A DNA stretch of 64,000 nt from Lepidodermella squamata. Lineage: Eukaryota; Gastrotricha. The notes under the pieces were generated by a model. It made no database searches and had not been told where the DNA came from. It saw nothing but the letters and a program-made list of their open reading frames with translations. Positions within the stretch are counted from its first letter, which is position 1. Every line of letters begins with the position of its first letter. Made by a program: the position numbers and the translations under genes. The DNA lies in the NCBI GenBank assembly GCA_047495785.1, contig JBLDXI010000007.1, positions 2,480,001 to 2,544,000 of the forward strand, written 5' to 3'. Of the stretch, positions 44,312-54,391 are shown piece after piece.

Positions 44312-46260
44312 TTAAAATTCGATGCGCCCTTTGGCGCTGGCGATGCGATCGACAACCTTCCCTGTTGCAAACTTGACCGCCCGATCGCTGCGCCGCTTGA
44401 AATTCCACTCCCTTCCCTTAAAGTAATTATTTAACGCGGTAATCAAAAATTTTGAAGAATTCGGGTTGGCAGGATTTGGTCCATTCCAGTGGATGAAGGT
44501 CTCTTTTGACACGACCGCATCGTCCGCCGGGCGATCGTGGCTAGCATGACGGTCCAAGACGGACCCCATCGACTCCACCACGGACTCGCAGTGGCTCTTG
44601 AGGGCACATTTTAAATAAAAAGACATGAAGTCTTGGAGCCCTTCATGCAATGAAGCGGTATTCATAAATTGATACAACACCTCGCAGTGTTTTTGCCCAT
44701 TTAAGGGAAGCGATTTAACCCGCTTGCTCCAAATGCGGTATTGACTGATTATCGAATCTCGATTGAGCAGTTGCCCACCTTCCTCGGCCTCGTCGATGAT
44801 TTCAGAGAGGACGGATATCTGCTCTGGAGCCCCAGCCTTTATCAGTTCCACATTAAACACCAATGCAGCCTTGCTGCTCAGATTCTGCTGAGGCGGAAAA
44901 CGTTCCACAAGTCGCTGCGTTATAGTCGTGCATAGACGCTTTCCTTGCTCGAGACATGATTTGGCAGTAGACAATAGGTCAGTAGGTCCGGTTGATTTAG
45001 CCGATCGAGTGACGACAATCTGCCCACCGCATTGGTCCAATTTGCGAGTTTTATACTTGCCCCCTAATAATAAGGAAGATTAGATCCTCCCAAAACTGCC
45101 CAATTTCACACTTACCATTTTCTTGCAACTCCTTGTACGCGGAGTGGAACGATGGAAATTGATCAGCGCAATCTTCAATATCTACTGCCGACATTTGGCG
45201 GAATTTCGATCTGGCGAGTTTTATTATCGTGTCAATTTCCCAATTCATCAAGTCGAAAGTTTGAACTTGTTTCGAGGTTTTACCAAGGAGATCGTAAACA
45301 TCAATTGCCAAATTGAGCTGCAAAACGAGTTTCGCTTGGCCGATTTTCGCAGCTAGTGGGTCGCTCTTCTCGACAAGTTTCGCATGCATCGTTGTGAAAT
45401 TTTTGCGGAAATTGCGGAAAACCCCATCAGCGTAGGCTGCGAATCGGGTATCTAGTTATAATGACACAGGTAAAATACGTTTTTTGCGATTATCTCGATC
45501 AATTATCGATGATCAGCAGAAATCGATAATCGATAATCGATAAGTGGTGATAGATAGAGGAAATTGAGTGACACCAGCTTGTTCAGCGTGAAATTTCACC
45601 CTAGATGACAAATTTTCATGTTTCTATCATTCATAATAAGGCAGATATCGCACAATCAGTTTTACTTCCGGTGGGGTATGTTTAGGCGGCTTTAGGCAAT
45701 TGATGTAGAATTTTTCAAAAAACCGGCAAAACCGCTTCCTTTGAACTCGCTGAATTACGACTAAGATTGGATTGCCGATCAGTCGGTTCGACACTCGAGC
45801 TTCGAGATACCGCCGAATGTGGTCCGGCCATCGACATGCGACTAGATGGAAGCATAACATCACAGTTGAAAACGTCGTCGTCATCAGCTGCAGTTGCTAC
45901 ATCAACAGGGTTTTCGTTGGTGGAAACCGACGATCCAGTGTCACTCACGGATGCCAAAGACGGTAGCGTAGAAGACGTGGTCACAGAATTAGTTGTTAGA
46001 GCTGAACTTGAACTAGCCGACGCTAAAGAAGGCAGCGTAGATGAAGTGGCCATGAGCTGAGCTGAGCTTGTACTACTTGCTTGTAATTTTTGAGCAGAGC
46101 TTGCACTACTAGCGAACGATAGCTTGGTTTGCTTGGCCTGCTCTTTCTGCCATTCTTCCGGATGAACTGCCTGACGATGGCGATCAATGTGCTTCCGCAT
46201 CATCGGTTTGCCACAGTCTTTACAAGGAACTTTTTCCTGGTTTGGCGCAACTCGATTCAT
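44312..46260 (-). CDS. Zinc-finger protein of unknown function, three exons
   Basis: Exons in transcript order 45759-46260, 45116-45451, 44312-45063; phases agree, 529 residues. Exon 1 encodes one C2H2/BED-like finger (CKDCGKPMMRKHIDRHRQAVH, near residues 13-33), then a long Ser/Thr/Ala-rich, low-complexity linker with an acidic patch (ADDDDVF). Exons 2-3 encode a helical domain with FAAYADGVFRNFRKNF, QLNLAIDVYDLLGKTSKQVQTF and the distinctive SHCESVVESMGSVLDRH and ETFIHWNGP. The exon 2/3 junction (AATG|GTAAGT ... TTATTAG|GGGG) is strong. The exon 1 donor (AGTC|GTAATT) is weaker and chosen for phase. A single finger plus a hAT-like helical domain often marks transposase-derived genes, but I see no DDE catalytic residues. 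Probably nuclear. Confidence 0.6.
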
Positions 46261-46567
46261 TTTATTAGCAACAAGTAAATCAAAATGCTGGTGAACTATA
46301 TAAATAAATATTAAAATAAATTAATTTCCTCGACAAATTTTCTATAACAAAATTAAATTAAATCAAAACAGCAACACTTTTCAACAAAAGCAAATTTTAG
46401 CTGGCACCCTCGTAATAGTCTAAATAAAATACCTTGTATTTATGCCAACGAGAAACAAGTGACTCATGTCACTCTTTAAACAAATAACAGCATATGGTGT
46501 TTGGTGGGCAGATTTTGCGCGATCGTGGGTCAGAAAACATGTTTTCCTACCCTGATGCAGCTACAGA
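46261..46567. other. Upstream flank of the zinc-finger gene
   Basis: Presumed promoter region of the - strand zinc-finger gene, AT-rich, no motif recognised. Confidence 0.4.
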
Positions 46568-46796
46568 CATGTTCTGAGTGTCCGATGGAATTCGATTTCG
46601 GTACAAGAGCGGTTAAACTGTTCGAAGTGCCGTAAATTGGGGACCACTGCAACCCGGAGTGAACTGAATCTGCCGCATGAAATGAGAGATTCAAGTGATC
46701 GTATTACATGTCTGAAGAGTTCCTAACATTGCAGGAGCTAGGAAGGTTCGATTCGACCGATCTGCCTTGATTTTCTCTTCCGCTGCTCTGATTCAA
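46568..46796 (-). pseudogene. Class C receptor fragment (Venus-flytrap lobe 1)
   Basis: About 230 bp closely matching receptor 2 at about 35436-35650: both have TGAGTGTCCGATGG, TGTCTGAAGAGTTCCTAACA and CGATCTGCCTTGATTTTCTC in order. On the - strand it covers the AxAEEKI..TFLAPAML through PSDTQN part of the ligand domain, with in-frame damage. Ends are abrupt, so this is an orphan piece left by rearrangement. Confidence 0.8.
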
Positions 46797-47452
46797 ATAA
46801 CTACTAAAATGAAAACTCGAAATCTCCTCTACGGCCTACTTCATTTAGACAATATGGCTCGAGCGCAAAAATGGATATCTGACTTGCGCTGATAAACTGC
46901 TCACTACGCTTTGCCTGTGAAATGTTAAAATCTGACAAACGCTGATGAATTGACGTAGGAGTTTTTCGAGAGCTCTGAACTTCAGCAAGTAAATGGACAG
47001 TATGCGGGTGACGTTCTTTGTAGGTGCGGGTTGAATGCGGGACAGTTCCGCACACTTTCACGCATATTTCCTTCGGGTCGTTCCCACACTCATTACGCAT
47101 TCGTCCCGCCATGTCCCGCGCTAGTGCGGGAAGATGATGTATAGCCCGCTGTTTCGTCAATTTTGAGAGGTGTTTGTTTTAGCAACAAAATCTTCACAAC
47201 TTCCTCGCTTAGCTCGTTTTTTGGGTTAACATTTAGAATAATTTTAATTTGAGCATTAACCACTAAAAACTGCATCTATCCGTAGCAGCTGCAGAATCCA
47301 ACATAGCACCCTGAATGGATGCTATTATTGAACAAACTATTGAAGTCACATTCCCATTTAACGGGCAGTATAAATTGACAATTTATTTTATATGGTCTCA
47401 CATGGCTGGAGTTCCTGTGTTGTTTTAAAAAAACCTCAGCTTTGTTCAAAAC
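46797..47452. other. 3' flank of receptor 4, segment shared with other copies
   Basis: No gene. GCGGGACAGT..CCCGC words near 47036-47140 resemble about 59300-59360. The stretch from about 47265 (CATCTATCCGTAGCAGCTGC) to the receptor 4 stop is duplicated at about 54217 onward. A poly(A) signal lies at 47382-47387. Confidence 0.5.
47382..47387 (-). terminator. Poly(A) signal of receptor 4
   Basis: TTTATT on the + strand (AATAAA on the - strand), 66 bp past the stop of receptor 4, in the GACAATTTATTTTATATGG context repeated exactly at 54321. Confidence 0.55.
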
Positions 47453-49717
47453 TCAAAACCGTTTGCGGGCTATAAGCTGCAATAGTGCGGTCACATTCGA
47501 ATAAAATAAGACGCCGAATGCTAGAATTGATGTCCGCAGCACAACTCGGTCCTGTGGCAACAAAACCATCATAGTTAACACAACGCCCATGAGTGTAAGA
47601 CCGTTAATAGTTGCAATCCTCGTTGCAGTATATTCTCTTTTGCTCCTCAGTGCTTTAAGCTCATACGCGAAAATAGCCCCAACTATGAGAATCGCGATGT
47701 GAACAAGAGACAGTAAAGGTCCCCAGGTTGACAAAAACCTAGAACTGCATACCTGTTGCAAATTTGCAGTGTAAGAATCGATAGCAGGGTTATATTGAAC
47801 TGGGCTACTTCTTGCTACCATTGTCACTGGATCACCAGCTAAAAACCCAGCCATAACAGCCAGATTAAGAACTACAAAAGCTAAGCAATATACAATACTA
47901 CTCATGTTGATCTCCCCCAGTTTAGTTTCCACATGCTGCAGTTGACGCGAGCCAACGGTAGGGGTTCGGCGACGTGCTGCTTTTATAGATCTTGAATGCG
48001 TCCGAAACAAAATGAAACGAGAAGTAATACGCGAAAAGAATGATCCGTTGACAACAGAAATGCCAGTAACGGTTAGAATCACCTGAGATTGGCAAATTGC
48101 ATCTGACAGGGCGCTATTGAAGGTGGCAACTAAACATAGAGCGGCAGCATCCGACAAGATACCCCCAAGCAGCGCGAGAATGCATAAGGTAGCATCGACT
48201 GGCTTGGGCTTCTTCCTCGCCATACGATAAAAGGCAAACATCTTGGAAATGACAGCAATACTAACAAAGGCAACTATAATTCCGAAAACAGCTGTCGGAA
48301 CGCTGTCAAAATTGTAGGAAACATCGAAGAGGTCCTTTGGAATTAAACCATCTGCAGTGAGCCAGACTGGGTCTTTGAGCTTTTCCACATTGTAGCTACT
48401 CAACGCAAAAATCGAACCGGCGCTGCTATTACCAGTAAGAGTAACCCGTAATATGATGCGCATGCCTTCATTGGGGGTCCACTGAGTAAGATACAATGGC
48501 TCGTAATCAAGTTCTAGCCTGGCAGTATACTTGATGCGTCCTATTCTCAACCCGACAAAATCTGAAGCAGCCGCACTTTCATTTACCGCTTTCCAAACCA
48601 AATCAGGCTCATTTGCAAAATCTTTCAAACTTTTGCTCTGAACTTTCAAAATCTTCTCTCCTCCATCTAACGAGAAAATTGTTTGCATCATTGAGTCGAA
48701 ACAACGGTGACGACGAACGTAATCAGCTGATCTAGACTTGTTCGTCAAATTGTCTAGAAGTAGGTCAAAACCACGCGCGTCGTAGCCGAAAGTCGTATTG
48801 CCGTGATCTTCAATCGCGAAGTCAAAAGGTCCACTCCAGAATGTATGCTGAACCTGTTGCGTTATGATTTCACGAGTGCAGTTGCCTGGTAGTTTAAGAT
48901 CGCTCGCTGACGGATCGACGAAACTCGCAGATGTGATGAAAAATATAAATAACGGAGGTCTTACCCCGGCATGCCACGCGAGGCATAAAAATTGTGTGCT
49001 CTGCGTCACCGAACCAGTATTCACAGTGATCACTCTTGCGTCACTTCTTCGCATTTCCCACATCATTCCGTCACTGACAGCGTCAGAGCTTACTCGGATT
49101 ATGAGGCGCTTCCCGTACAGCTTCAAATTATCGCCGAGATAATCGTTGGCGAAGTTGTCAGATGACGAGGAAAACCCAGCGGTTCCATACTGTCGCCACC
49201 GACTCGTCATCGCTATGAAAGCAGTCTGTGGCATATTTTGAACGTCCGATGGGATGCGATTTCGGTACAAATGTGGGTAAACCGTTCGAAGTGCAGTGAA
49301 TTGAGGACCGCTGCAGCCCGGCGTAAACTGAATCTGCTTCATGAATCGAGAAATTCCAGTGACCGTGTTGCAGGTCAGGGCTGTAGCAACGATGGCAGGG
49401 GCGAGAAAGGTTCGTTTCTTAGGATCTCTTGAAATTGTGACTTCCGCATCCCGCAAGAAATTTACATACGACCTCGGAGCCAGTGAAGCCTGACTGCCTT
49501 CGTCGCGGAAGTCAGTTACCAGTTCGTAGTCGGGTAGCAGGTCTTTTCTTGAGTTTGCAGTATTCACAGCTACTTGCATCGCGGCTTGGCACACCCGGCC
49601 ATCTCGAGGCTCAGAGCCAGTGTAAGTCGCTGAAGCGTAGACAAGAAGCTTGTAAGGCTTCTGTGCAGATGTTCCTCCAGCAAGAAGCAGCAGGAATATA
49701 ACATTCTTCATCAGCAT
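47453..49717 (-). CDS. Class C (GABA-B/metabotropic-like) receptor 4, intronless
   Basis: 754 residues. Signal peptide NVIFLLLLAGGTSA. The Venus-flytrap half is nearly identical to that of receptor 1 (KLLVYASATYTGSEPRDG, IFFITSASFVDPSASDLK, NCTREIITQQVQHT, FGYDARGFDLLLDNLTNKSR). The membrane half is of the receptor 3/5/6 type (LSSYNVEKLKDPVWLTADG, SDAAALCLVATFNSALSD, AICQSQVILTVTGIS). The gene is thus a chimera with the switch near the end of the ligand domain. ECL2 QQVCSSRFLSTWGP and TM7 TSILAFGVLFYSNVTALLQL are intact. The protein ends LIARKRF, about seven residues past the helix. No channel gene lies opposite its 3' end; the neighbouring sequence is the zinc-finger gene and a receptor fragment. 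Confidence 0.85.
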   Translation of the reverse strand: MLMKNVIFLLLLAGGTSAQKPYKLLVYASATYTGSEPRDGRVCQAAMQVAVNTANSRKDLLPDYELVTDFRDEGSQASLAPRSYVNFLRDAEVTISRDPKKRTFLAPAIVATALTCNTVTGISRFMKQIQFTPGCSGPQFTALRTVYPHLYRNRIPSDVQNMPQTAFIAMTSRWRQYGTAGFSSSSDNFANDYLGDNLKLYGKRLIIRVSSDAVSDGMMWEMRRSDARVITVNTGSVTQSTQFLCLAWHAGVRPPLFIFFITSASFVDPSASDLKLPGNCTREIITQQVQHTFWSGPFDFAIEDHGNTTFGYDARGFDLLLDNLTNKSRSADYVRRHRCFDSMMQTIFSLDGGEKILKVQSKSLKDFANEPDLVWKAVNESAAASDFVGLRIGRIKYTARLELDYEPLYLTQWTPNEGMRIILRVTLTGNSSAGSIFALSSYNVEKLKDPVWLTADGLIPKDLFDVSYNFDSVPTAVFGIIVAFVSIAVISKMFAFYRMARKKPKPVDATLCILALLGGILSDAAALCLVATFNSALSDAICQSQVILTVTGISVVNGSFFSRITSRFILFRTHSRSIKAARRRTPTVGSRQLQHVETKLGEINMSSIVYCLAFVVLNLAVMAGFLAGDPVTMVARSSPVQYNPAIDSYTANLQQVCSSRFLSTWGPLLSLVHIAILIVGAIFAYELKALRSKREYTATRIATINGLTLMGVVLTMMVLLPQDRVVLRTSILAFGVLFYSNVTALLQLIARKRF

Positions 49718-50289
49718 TTTTTCTGAAATAAGCGTACTTAGAACTATGAAATAATAAACTATTTATTTCATGGGTAAATCTATCCTTGGTGTGTGGCTAA
49801 AAAATGAGGGTGACCCACTAGATTTAGAAAGTTACTCTTATTGGCATAGAATCTAGACAGGATGATTCGGGGGATTTGGTTTAACTTCCAAAAATATTGC
49901 GCTCGCGAACGCTGCCCGTTCGCTCGCATGTATCTTCAAATGTACAAGTTCCTTTGCATTTGTTTATGCCCTGCATCGTCTTCCGTTGCTTTCAGAATTT
50001 TGCCATTTATATTTACCTGATTTTTTAGCTCAATTTGGAGCTAACGCTTTTCTCTGTCGTGATTTTCATTCAATCGTATAAAAAACATACTGAAAATAGC
50101 ATGGCCTTGAAATTTTCTTTCGGCCATTTAACGTCATAAACTACCATGGGACAGTCAATTTGTAAGGCCGTAGAGCGCGCCCCGTCCTTTTCGATTTCGT
50201 TACTTCTCTGCCTATCATTACAATGCGCCATATCAGAAATCTGACTGATCACTTGTCTGAGCTGTCCTTTTCTGGGTGTTATGGCTCGA
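49718..50289. other. 5' flank of receptor 4
   Basis: No gene. A TTCGTTACTTCTCTGCCTATCAT..AATGC stretch near 50198-50227 is shared with about 62343-62375 upstream of receptor 6. Confidence 0.45.
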
Positions 50290-51150
50290 CAGGAAAAAAA
50301 AAGGCATGAATTCAGGCTTTTTGCTAACATTAGCGAGCTCATACGCGATACTTGTAATTCGGGCCCTATGCGTATCCTTATTCATGCCTTTTTAGAAAAG
50401 GCATTAACCGCATGAACGTTTTTTACAGCCCCTGAATTCATGGGTTTTTAGTTTTTAGGATGTGTGAATATTTAAATGAGGGAAAAAATAGAGAGCAGAA
50501 AAAATGACGCATTGGCGGGGACTCGAACCCTAGTCTCTAGAGTTACAGGCGAGGATTCTTACCACTTTACTACCAATGCTTAGATGAAAACTAATGCTCA
50601 CATCGCCTAATCATCACCTTTTTCTGTTGGACTTGTGCTTTTTCAAATGAAGAATTTTCAGCGCCGAAACACTGGCATTTGGGCCGATGCGCCGCAGCTT
50701 TTTTAGCACAGAAATGCTCAATTCCAATCTATACTGTAACCAAGATGCAATCTGGGTTATTTACGATCACTCGAATTGAAATAATTGATATCCTATTGAT
50801 CATCGTGGAGAGTTTTCTGCTTTCTAAAGCTAAGAGATATAAAACTTGATTGAAATTGGGTGGATACCTCGTCTTGATGCTTATTGTAGCCCGTAAAGTT
50901 CAGTAACTGAAGAATAAATATCAATGCAGTGTGTTATTTCAATTCAATTTAATTGAAATATAATGCGCTTTGAAAAGCATGAAAATCAAGCACATGATTT
51001 ACAAGCTTTCATAAAAAAGCGTGAATTCGGGTCGCAAAAGTCCCTGTATTTCATGCCCCCAAGTTAGGGCTCGATTTTTTTCCCCGAATTCATGTCGCGT
51101 GCTGAGATTCATGCCTTTGAAAACGGAATTCATGCCTTTTTTTTCTGTGT
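50290..51150. mobile_element. Non-autonomous TIR element, about 860 bp, carrying a tRNA-like sequence
   Basis: The left end CAGGAAAAAAAAAGGCATGAATTC and the right end GAATTCATGCCTTTTTTTTCTGTG are inverted. Further AAGGCAT/ATTCATG words lie just inside both ends. No transposase. A tRNA-Gly-like sequence lies inside at 50509-50579. Target duplication not clear. Confidence 0.65.
50509..50579 (-). tRNA. tRNA-Gly-like gene or pseudogene with GTA in the anticodon position
   Basis: The 7-bp acceptor stem GCATTGG/CCAATGC is perfect. The B-box GGGTTCGAGTCCC and D-arm AGTGGTA are typical, and the sequence follows eukaryotic tRNA-Gly closely. However, the anticodon loop reads CTGTAAC (GTA instead of GCC) and the 3' side of the anticodon stem (TCTAG) pairs poorly with CTCGC. 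No CCA is encoded, as expected in a eukaryote. It is probably a pseudogene or the tRNA-derived part of a SINE-like element. Confidence 0.5.
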
Positions 51151-51368
51151 CCTCAAAGAATTAAATAAGGTGGGGCGAATTGCGATCTCAAGGATTTCAA
51201 ATTGTTGGGGAACTTTTTATGATGCAGTTTTAAAACTTAGCTGAATGCAAAATTTGCGTTAGATTGTGAAACATTATCCCCACATCATAGAAATCACTAA
51301 GTAACTAAGTGATTCTGCGGATATCAAGAAATCAAGATTTTGATTTCGGCAGTATTAGATAAGCGTGA

Positions 51369-52000
51369 CGTTATTACTAGTGACGGCAAAGTCGACGAAG
51401 AATTGAACTATGGGATTTTGAATTTTGAAAGCGATTAATAGTAGGAGTCCACTTAATGGACTACATTCCTAACATAGACAAAAGACTAGTAGTTGTAATA
51501 TGCGGAGGCCTAATTGAAGTTGTTGAAAAACAGCGGTTAAGGTACTTCGGATTAATTAACACAGTTATACTTGGACGACTCCGTTGGGATGGTTTGCCCT
51601 TAAAGGACGAAACTAGATGGATCCACGGAGTGCATAGAAATTTGATTAAAATATGACTGATTGAGAAATTGCGCCGGTAAAGAAAACTAGCACTAAGAAT
51701 AAGGCCATAACGCGTAAGAAAGAAAAGAACACGGAAAAACCCGGCGATAGGATGTTTGGAATTAAAATTATACCCGATTTTCAACTTATTAAAGATTTTC
51801 AGCTAGCTGAACATTTCGAAAAAGATGAATGGCGCATGATTGGAATCAATGCATTTTTCGGATAAGCAATATCTTCAACTGTGGGGGTTGGTAAGGATTT
51901 CTCTTAGCCTGCTGTCGTCCTCAAAACCGGAAAAGGTAAACGCTGTGACGCTGCAGCAAAGGATAGGCTAAAATAAAAGTATTATTATTATTATTATTAA
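51369..52000 (+). mobile_element. 3' end of a LINE-type retrotransposon
   Basis: The fragment ends in an (ATT)n tail (51981-52000) and is flanked by a 10-bp direct repeat with two changes: ATAAGCGTGA at 51359-51368 and ATAGGCATGA at 52001-52010. The empty site is visible in the paralogous sequence near 62565. In one frame it reads VVEKQRLRYFGLINTVILGR, which resembles the RRLxxFGHxxR stretch near the C-terminus of many LINE reverse-transcriptase proteins. It is 5'-truncated and dead. Confidence 0.78.
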
Positions 52001-52010
52001 ATAGGCATGA

Positions 52011-52230
52011 GTGTCGTCCAGTATCTTACTGTTGTTAACGCTGCGAGAATAGTATGCTAAAAGTTGCACGCATTTTGTGGGGAGATCCGGATTGAAGAAA
52101 GCCGCCTCCAATTAAGGCTCAAGTTTCCAGCGCGAGTTTCTTGTTGTTCCGTTTTGTTCTCTTTTTTCTTTTTTTTACCCTCTATGCTTCTTGGAGATCA
52201 AATTAAGGAAACGCGCGAGACAATCCGGTT
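52011..52230. repeat. Upstream block of receptor duplication unit (copy 1 of 3)
   Basis: GAGATCCGG.TTGAAG, CAAGTTTCCAGCGCGAGTTTC and a TTCT..GAGATCAAATTAAG..AA ending occur in the same order at about 57985-58200 and 62570-62780. All three lie 0.9-2.3 kb upstream of receptors 4, 5 and 6 respectively. Non-coding. Confidence 0.7.
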
Positions 52231-52313
52231 CGGGTGCAAAGTGCGTGCGCAAGGTGTCAAATCGTAGCTGATTCATCAGGCTGTAATCGAACAGTCGAAA
52301 ACACTTCAAACAG

Positions 52314-52507
52314 ATATCGCGGGGTGAGCGACAGAACGACCTCAACGACCTGACTATAATAGAAACAAATGGCGTAATACTTTTGATGCATAGAAAAACT
52401 GGCTATCACTTTTTCCGGCACGCGACTGACTTGGCGGAGATGCAAAAATAGTTTTCCGCCATTTGTTTCTATTTTAGTCAGGTCGCTCTGTCGCCCACCC
52501 CGCGATA
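52314..52507. mobile_element. Hairpin MITE, 194 bp
   Basis: The left arm begins ATATCGCGGGGTGAGCGACA and includes CTGACTATAATAGAAACAAA; the right arm is its complement, ending CGCCCACCCCGCGATAT. Arms are about 65 bp with a few mismatches. No coding content. Confidence 0.8.
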
Positions 52508-53194
52508 TGGGCAAAAATCACACGATATGAATGAATGGAACTGAATAAGCTGAAAAAAGGCAGAAACAGGCCACTTTCCAGGGCATCCCCGAGGTTTTCC
52601 GTATTTTAAGGTGGATGGGAGGATGTTGGAGGTCTGATATTTGAGTATACAAAATCCTCAAGAAAAACTGAATAGAGACATCTAGGAATCCAAGAATCGC
52701 CCCTCTTCAAGTCAACACGCGTTTTCCGATTTGCTGGAAAATACAAAAAATGCTGCAAACCCCATTTTTTCACTTATTTTTGGTCAAATAAAACTGACGA
52801 TCTTGTTCGCTAAAGTAGCAGTATTTTGTTGTAATAACTGCGTAAAAACTGTCGTATTGATTCATTCATTATTGTATTTTTTCTCATCGAGGCACGCGGA
52901 TATCATCTCAATGACTCTTATACGGAAATTAGTTTAGCAACGTTCATCGAGGCACTGTTGGCACATACAGAAAAAGCCACCACCACAGCCACGGTGGCTT
53001 GGGTTCAATTCCCGCGTGTGCCTGTTTATTGTTTCATCCCAAAATTCTCCTAAAAACATTGATTTACTGCAAATACGAAAACATTCGAGTTTGTGAACGT
53101 TTAAAAATGAAATACTAATAAGAAATAAAGCCTTGTGAATTTGTTTTGCCTTATGCGCAACGAAATGACTGTTTTTGCACACCCCTTCGCCATG

Positions 53195-54207
53195 TTATTA
53201 CTTCAAATAATATGCGAAAAGATATGCGAAAGTATACAGCGCTCTTCATGTTCCTATACACATCGAACAAACTTGCGAGCAGGATATGTTTTGTTGCAGC
53301 ATTCATAAGCGATTGGAGGATATGATTGCGGCATGCGCTGCAGGAGTCTAAAGAGGGCTAACAACCTCCGCAGAGTCTCTTCCTAATGTGACGTTCGACG
53401 GAATCAAATGAGGGATCTGCGACATCTTGCTCATCCTCGACTCGAAATGAAGAAATTCTTCATGTCTGAGGCGAGGCGCGGAGAGTCCTGAGATAGTTAG
53501 CACTTGAAATTCGGCATTCACGAAAAGAAATGTAACATCGGCAATGATTGAGGATGAGATATATGATATATCAGCAGATCTGGAGCTCTCAGTGATGCTT
53601 GACAGAAGGGTTGACGGAGGAGAGGCATCCGCTTCAAATATAATGATTCTCAACTTTCATGTTTTCATCCTCCGGACCACTTCCAAGAATTCAAATTAGA
53701 AATGTCGCAAACAAATAATGGTAAAAGCATCCTATACTGGCATTGCCATTTGCTGGCATTGCGTCAGGGTGCATTCTCTTAAGGGACATTCAGCCCCGAA
53801 CAGTCTAAATTGACTAATTAATCAATATAACGAGTAGTATCAATGGTAATTTTCACGCCCATGCCATTGGGGCCATTTGATTGCTAAATGCCTAGCGTTT
53901 CGTTCTGATTTTACCAAATTTTACAGTTTCTCAGTCCTAGTGGACATCCCATTGCCAACAGGTAATTTTTCAGAGATTTTTATCTTCCGACTACCAAGTA
54001 GAAGCATGATAATTTGGCTCGCCATATTGCTCGTGTTGCTCGTTTCCTCCGTTAGCAGTGAGGCCTCAAATGGCACAGAAGAGCTTACATCACCGGAAAT
54101 GACGTCGCTGATCATTTCAACATGCAATCTATGGCCTACCTCAAACAAACCCTCGAGAACGCCAGTAACTAAAAACCTCTTCCTGCAGGCTGAACGATTT
54201 CTATCGA
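53195..54207 (+). repeat. Segmental duplicate of 35880-36890
   Basis: This block copies the start of receptor 2 (first codons, near 53205-53265, - strand), the whole divergent promoter region and the first part of channel 4. Landmarks in order: TTCATGTTCCTATACAC, GATTGGAGGATATGATTG, GGAGAGGCATCCGCTTCAAA, TGACTAATTAATCAATATAACGAGTA and GCATGATAATTTGGCTCG. It ends abruptly at 54207, where sequence homologous to about 47260 begins. Confidence 0.85.
54006..54207 (+). pseudogene. Truncated ion channel subunit 5 (5' stub)
   Basis: ATG at 54006 opens a signal peptide (MIIWLAILLVLLVSSVSSEA) and about 67 residues nearly identical to channel 4 (ELTSPEMTSLIISTCNLWP, NLFLQAERFLSI). It is cut just before the DDVDETF motif. 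The frame then runs into unrelated sequence (TAKNCIYP) and stops at 54236. Everything from the ligand domain onward is missing. Confidence 0.85.
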
Positions 54208-54325
54208 TAACAGCTAAAAATTGCATCTATCCGTAGCAGCTGCAGAATCCAACATAGCACCCTGAATGGACAAGCCTACAAGCTATTGAAGTCACAAGCA
54301 CATAACGGAATGCATAAATTGACAA

Positions 54326-54331
54326 TTTATT
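54326..54331 (-). terminator. Poly(A) signal of receptor 5
   Basis: TTTATT on the + strand (AATAAA on the - strand), 61 bp past the receptor 5 stop; context identical to that of receptor 4. Confidence 0.55.
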
Positions 54332-54391
54332 TTATATGGTCTCACATGGCCGGGGTTCTCCTGTGTTGTTTTAAAAAAACCTCAGCTTTGT

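Noticed and set aside
52960-53022. tRNA-like sequence with a GGCACAT/GTGTGCC stem and a GGGTTCAATTCCC box
   Set aside because: Only about 63 nt, no D-arm and no sensible anticodon arm; at most a tRNA-derived relic.
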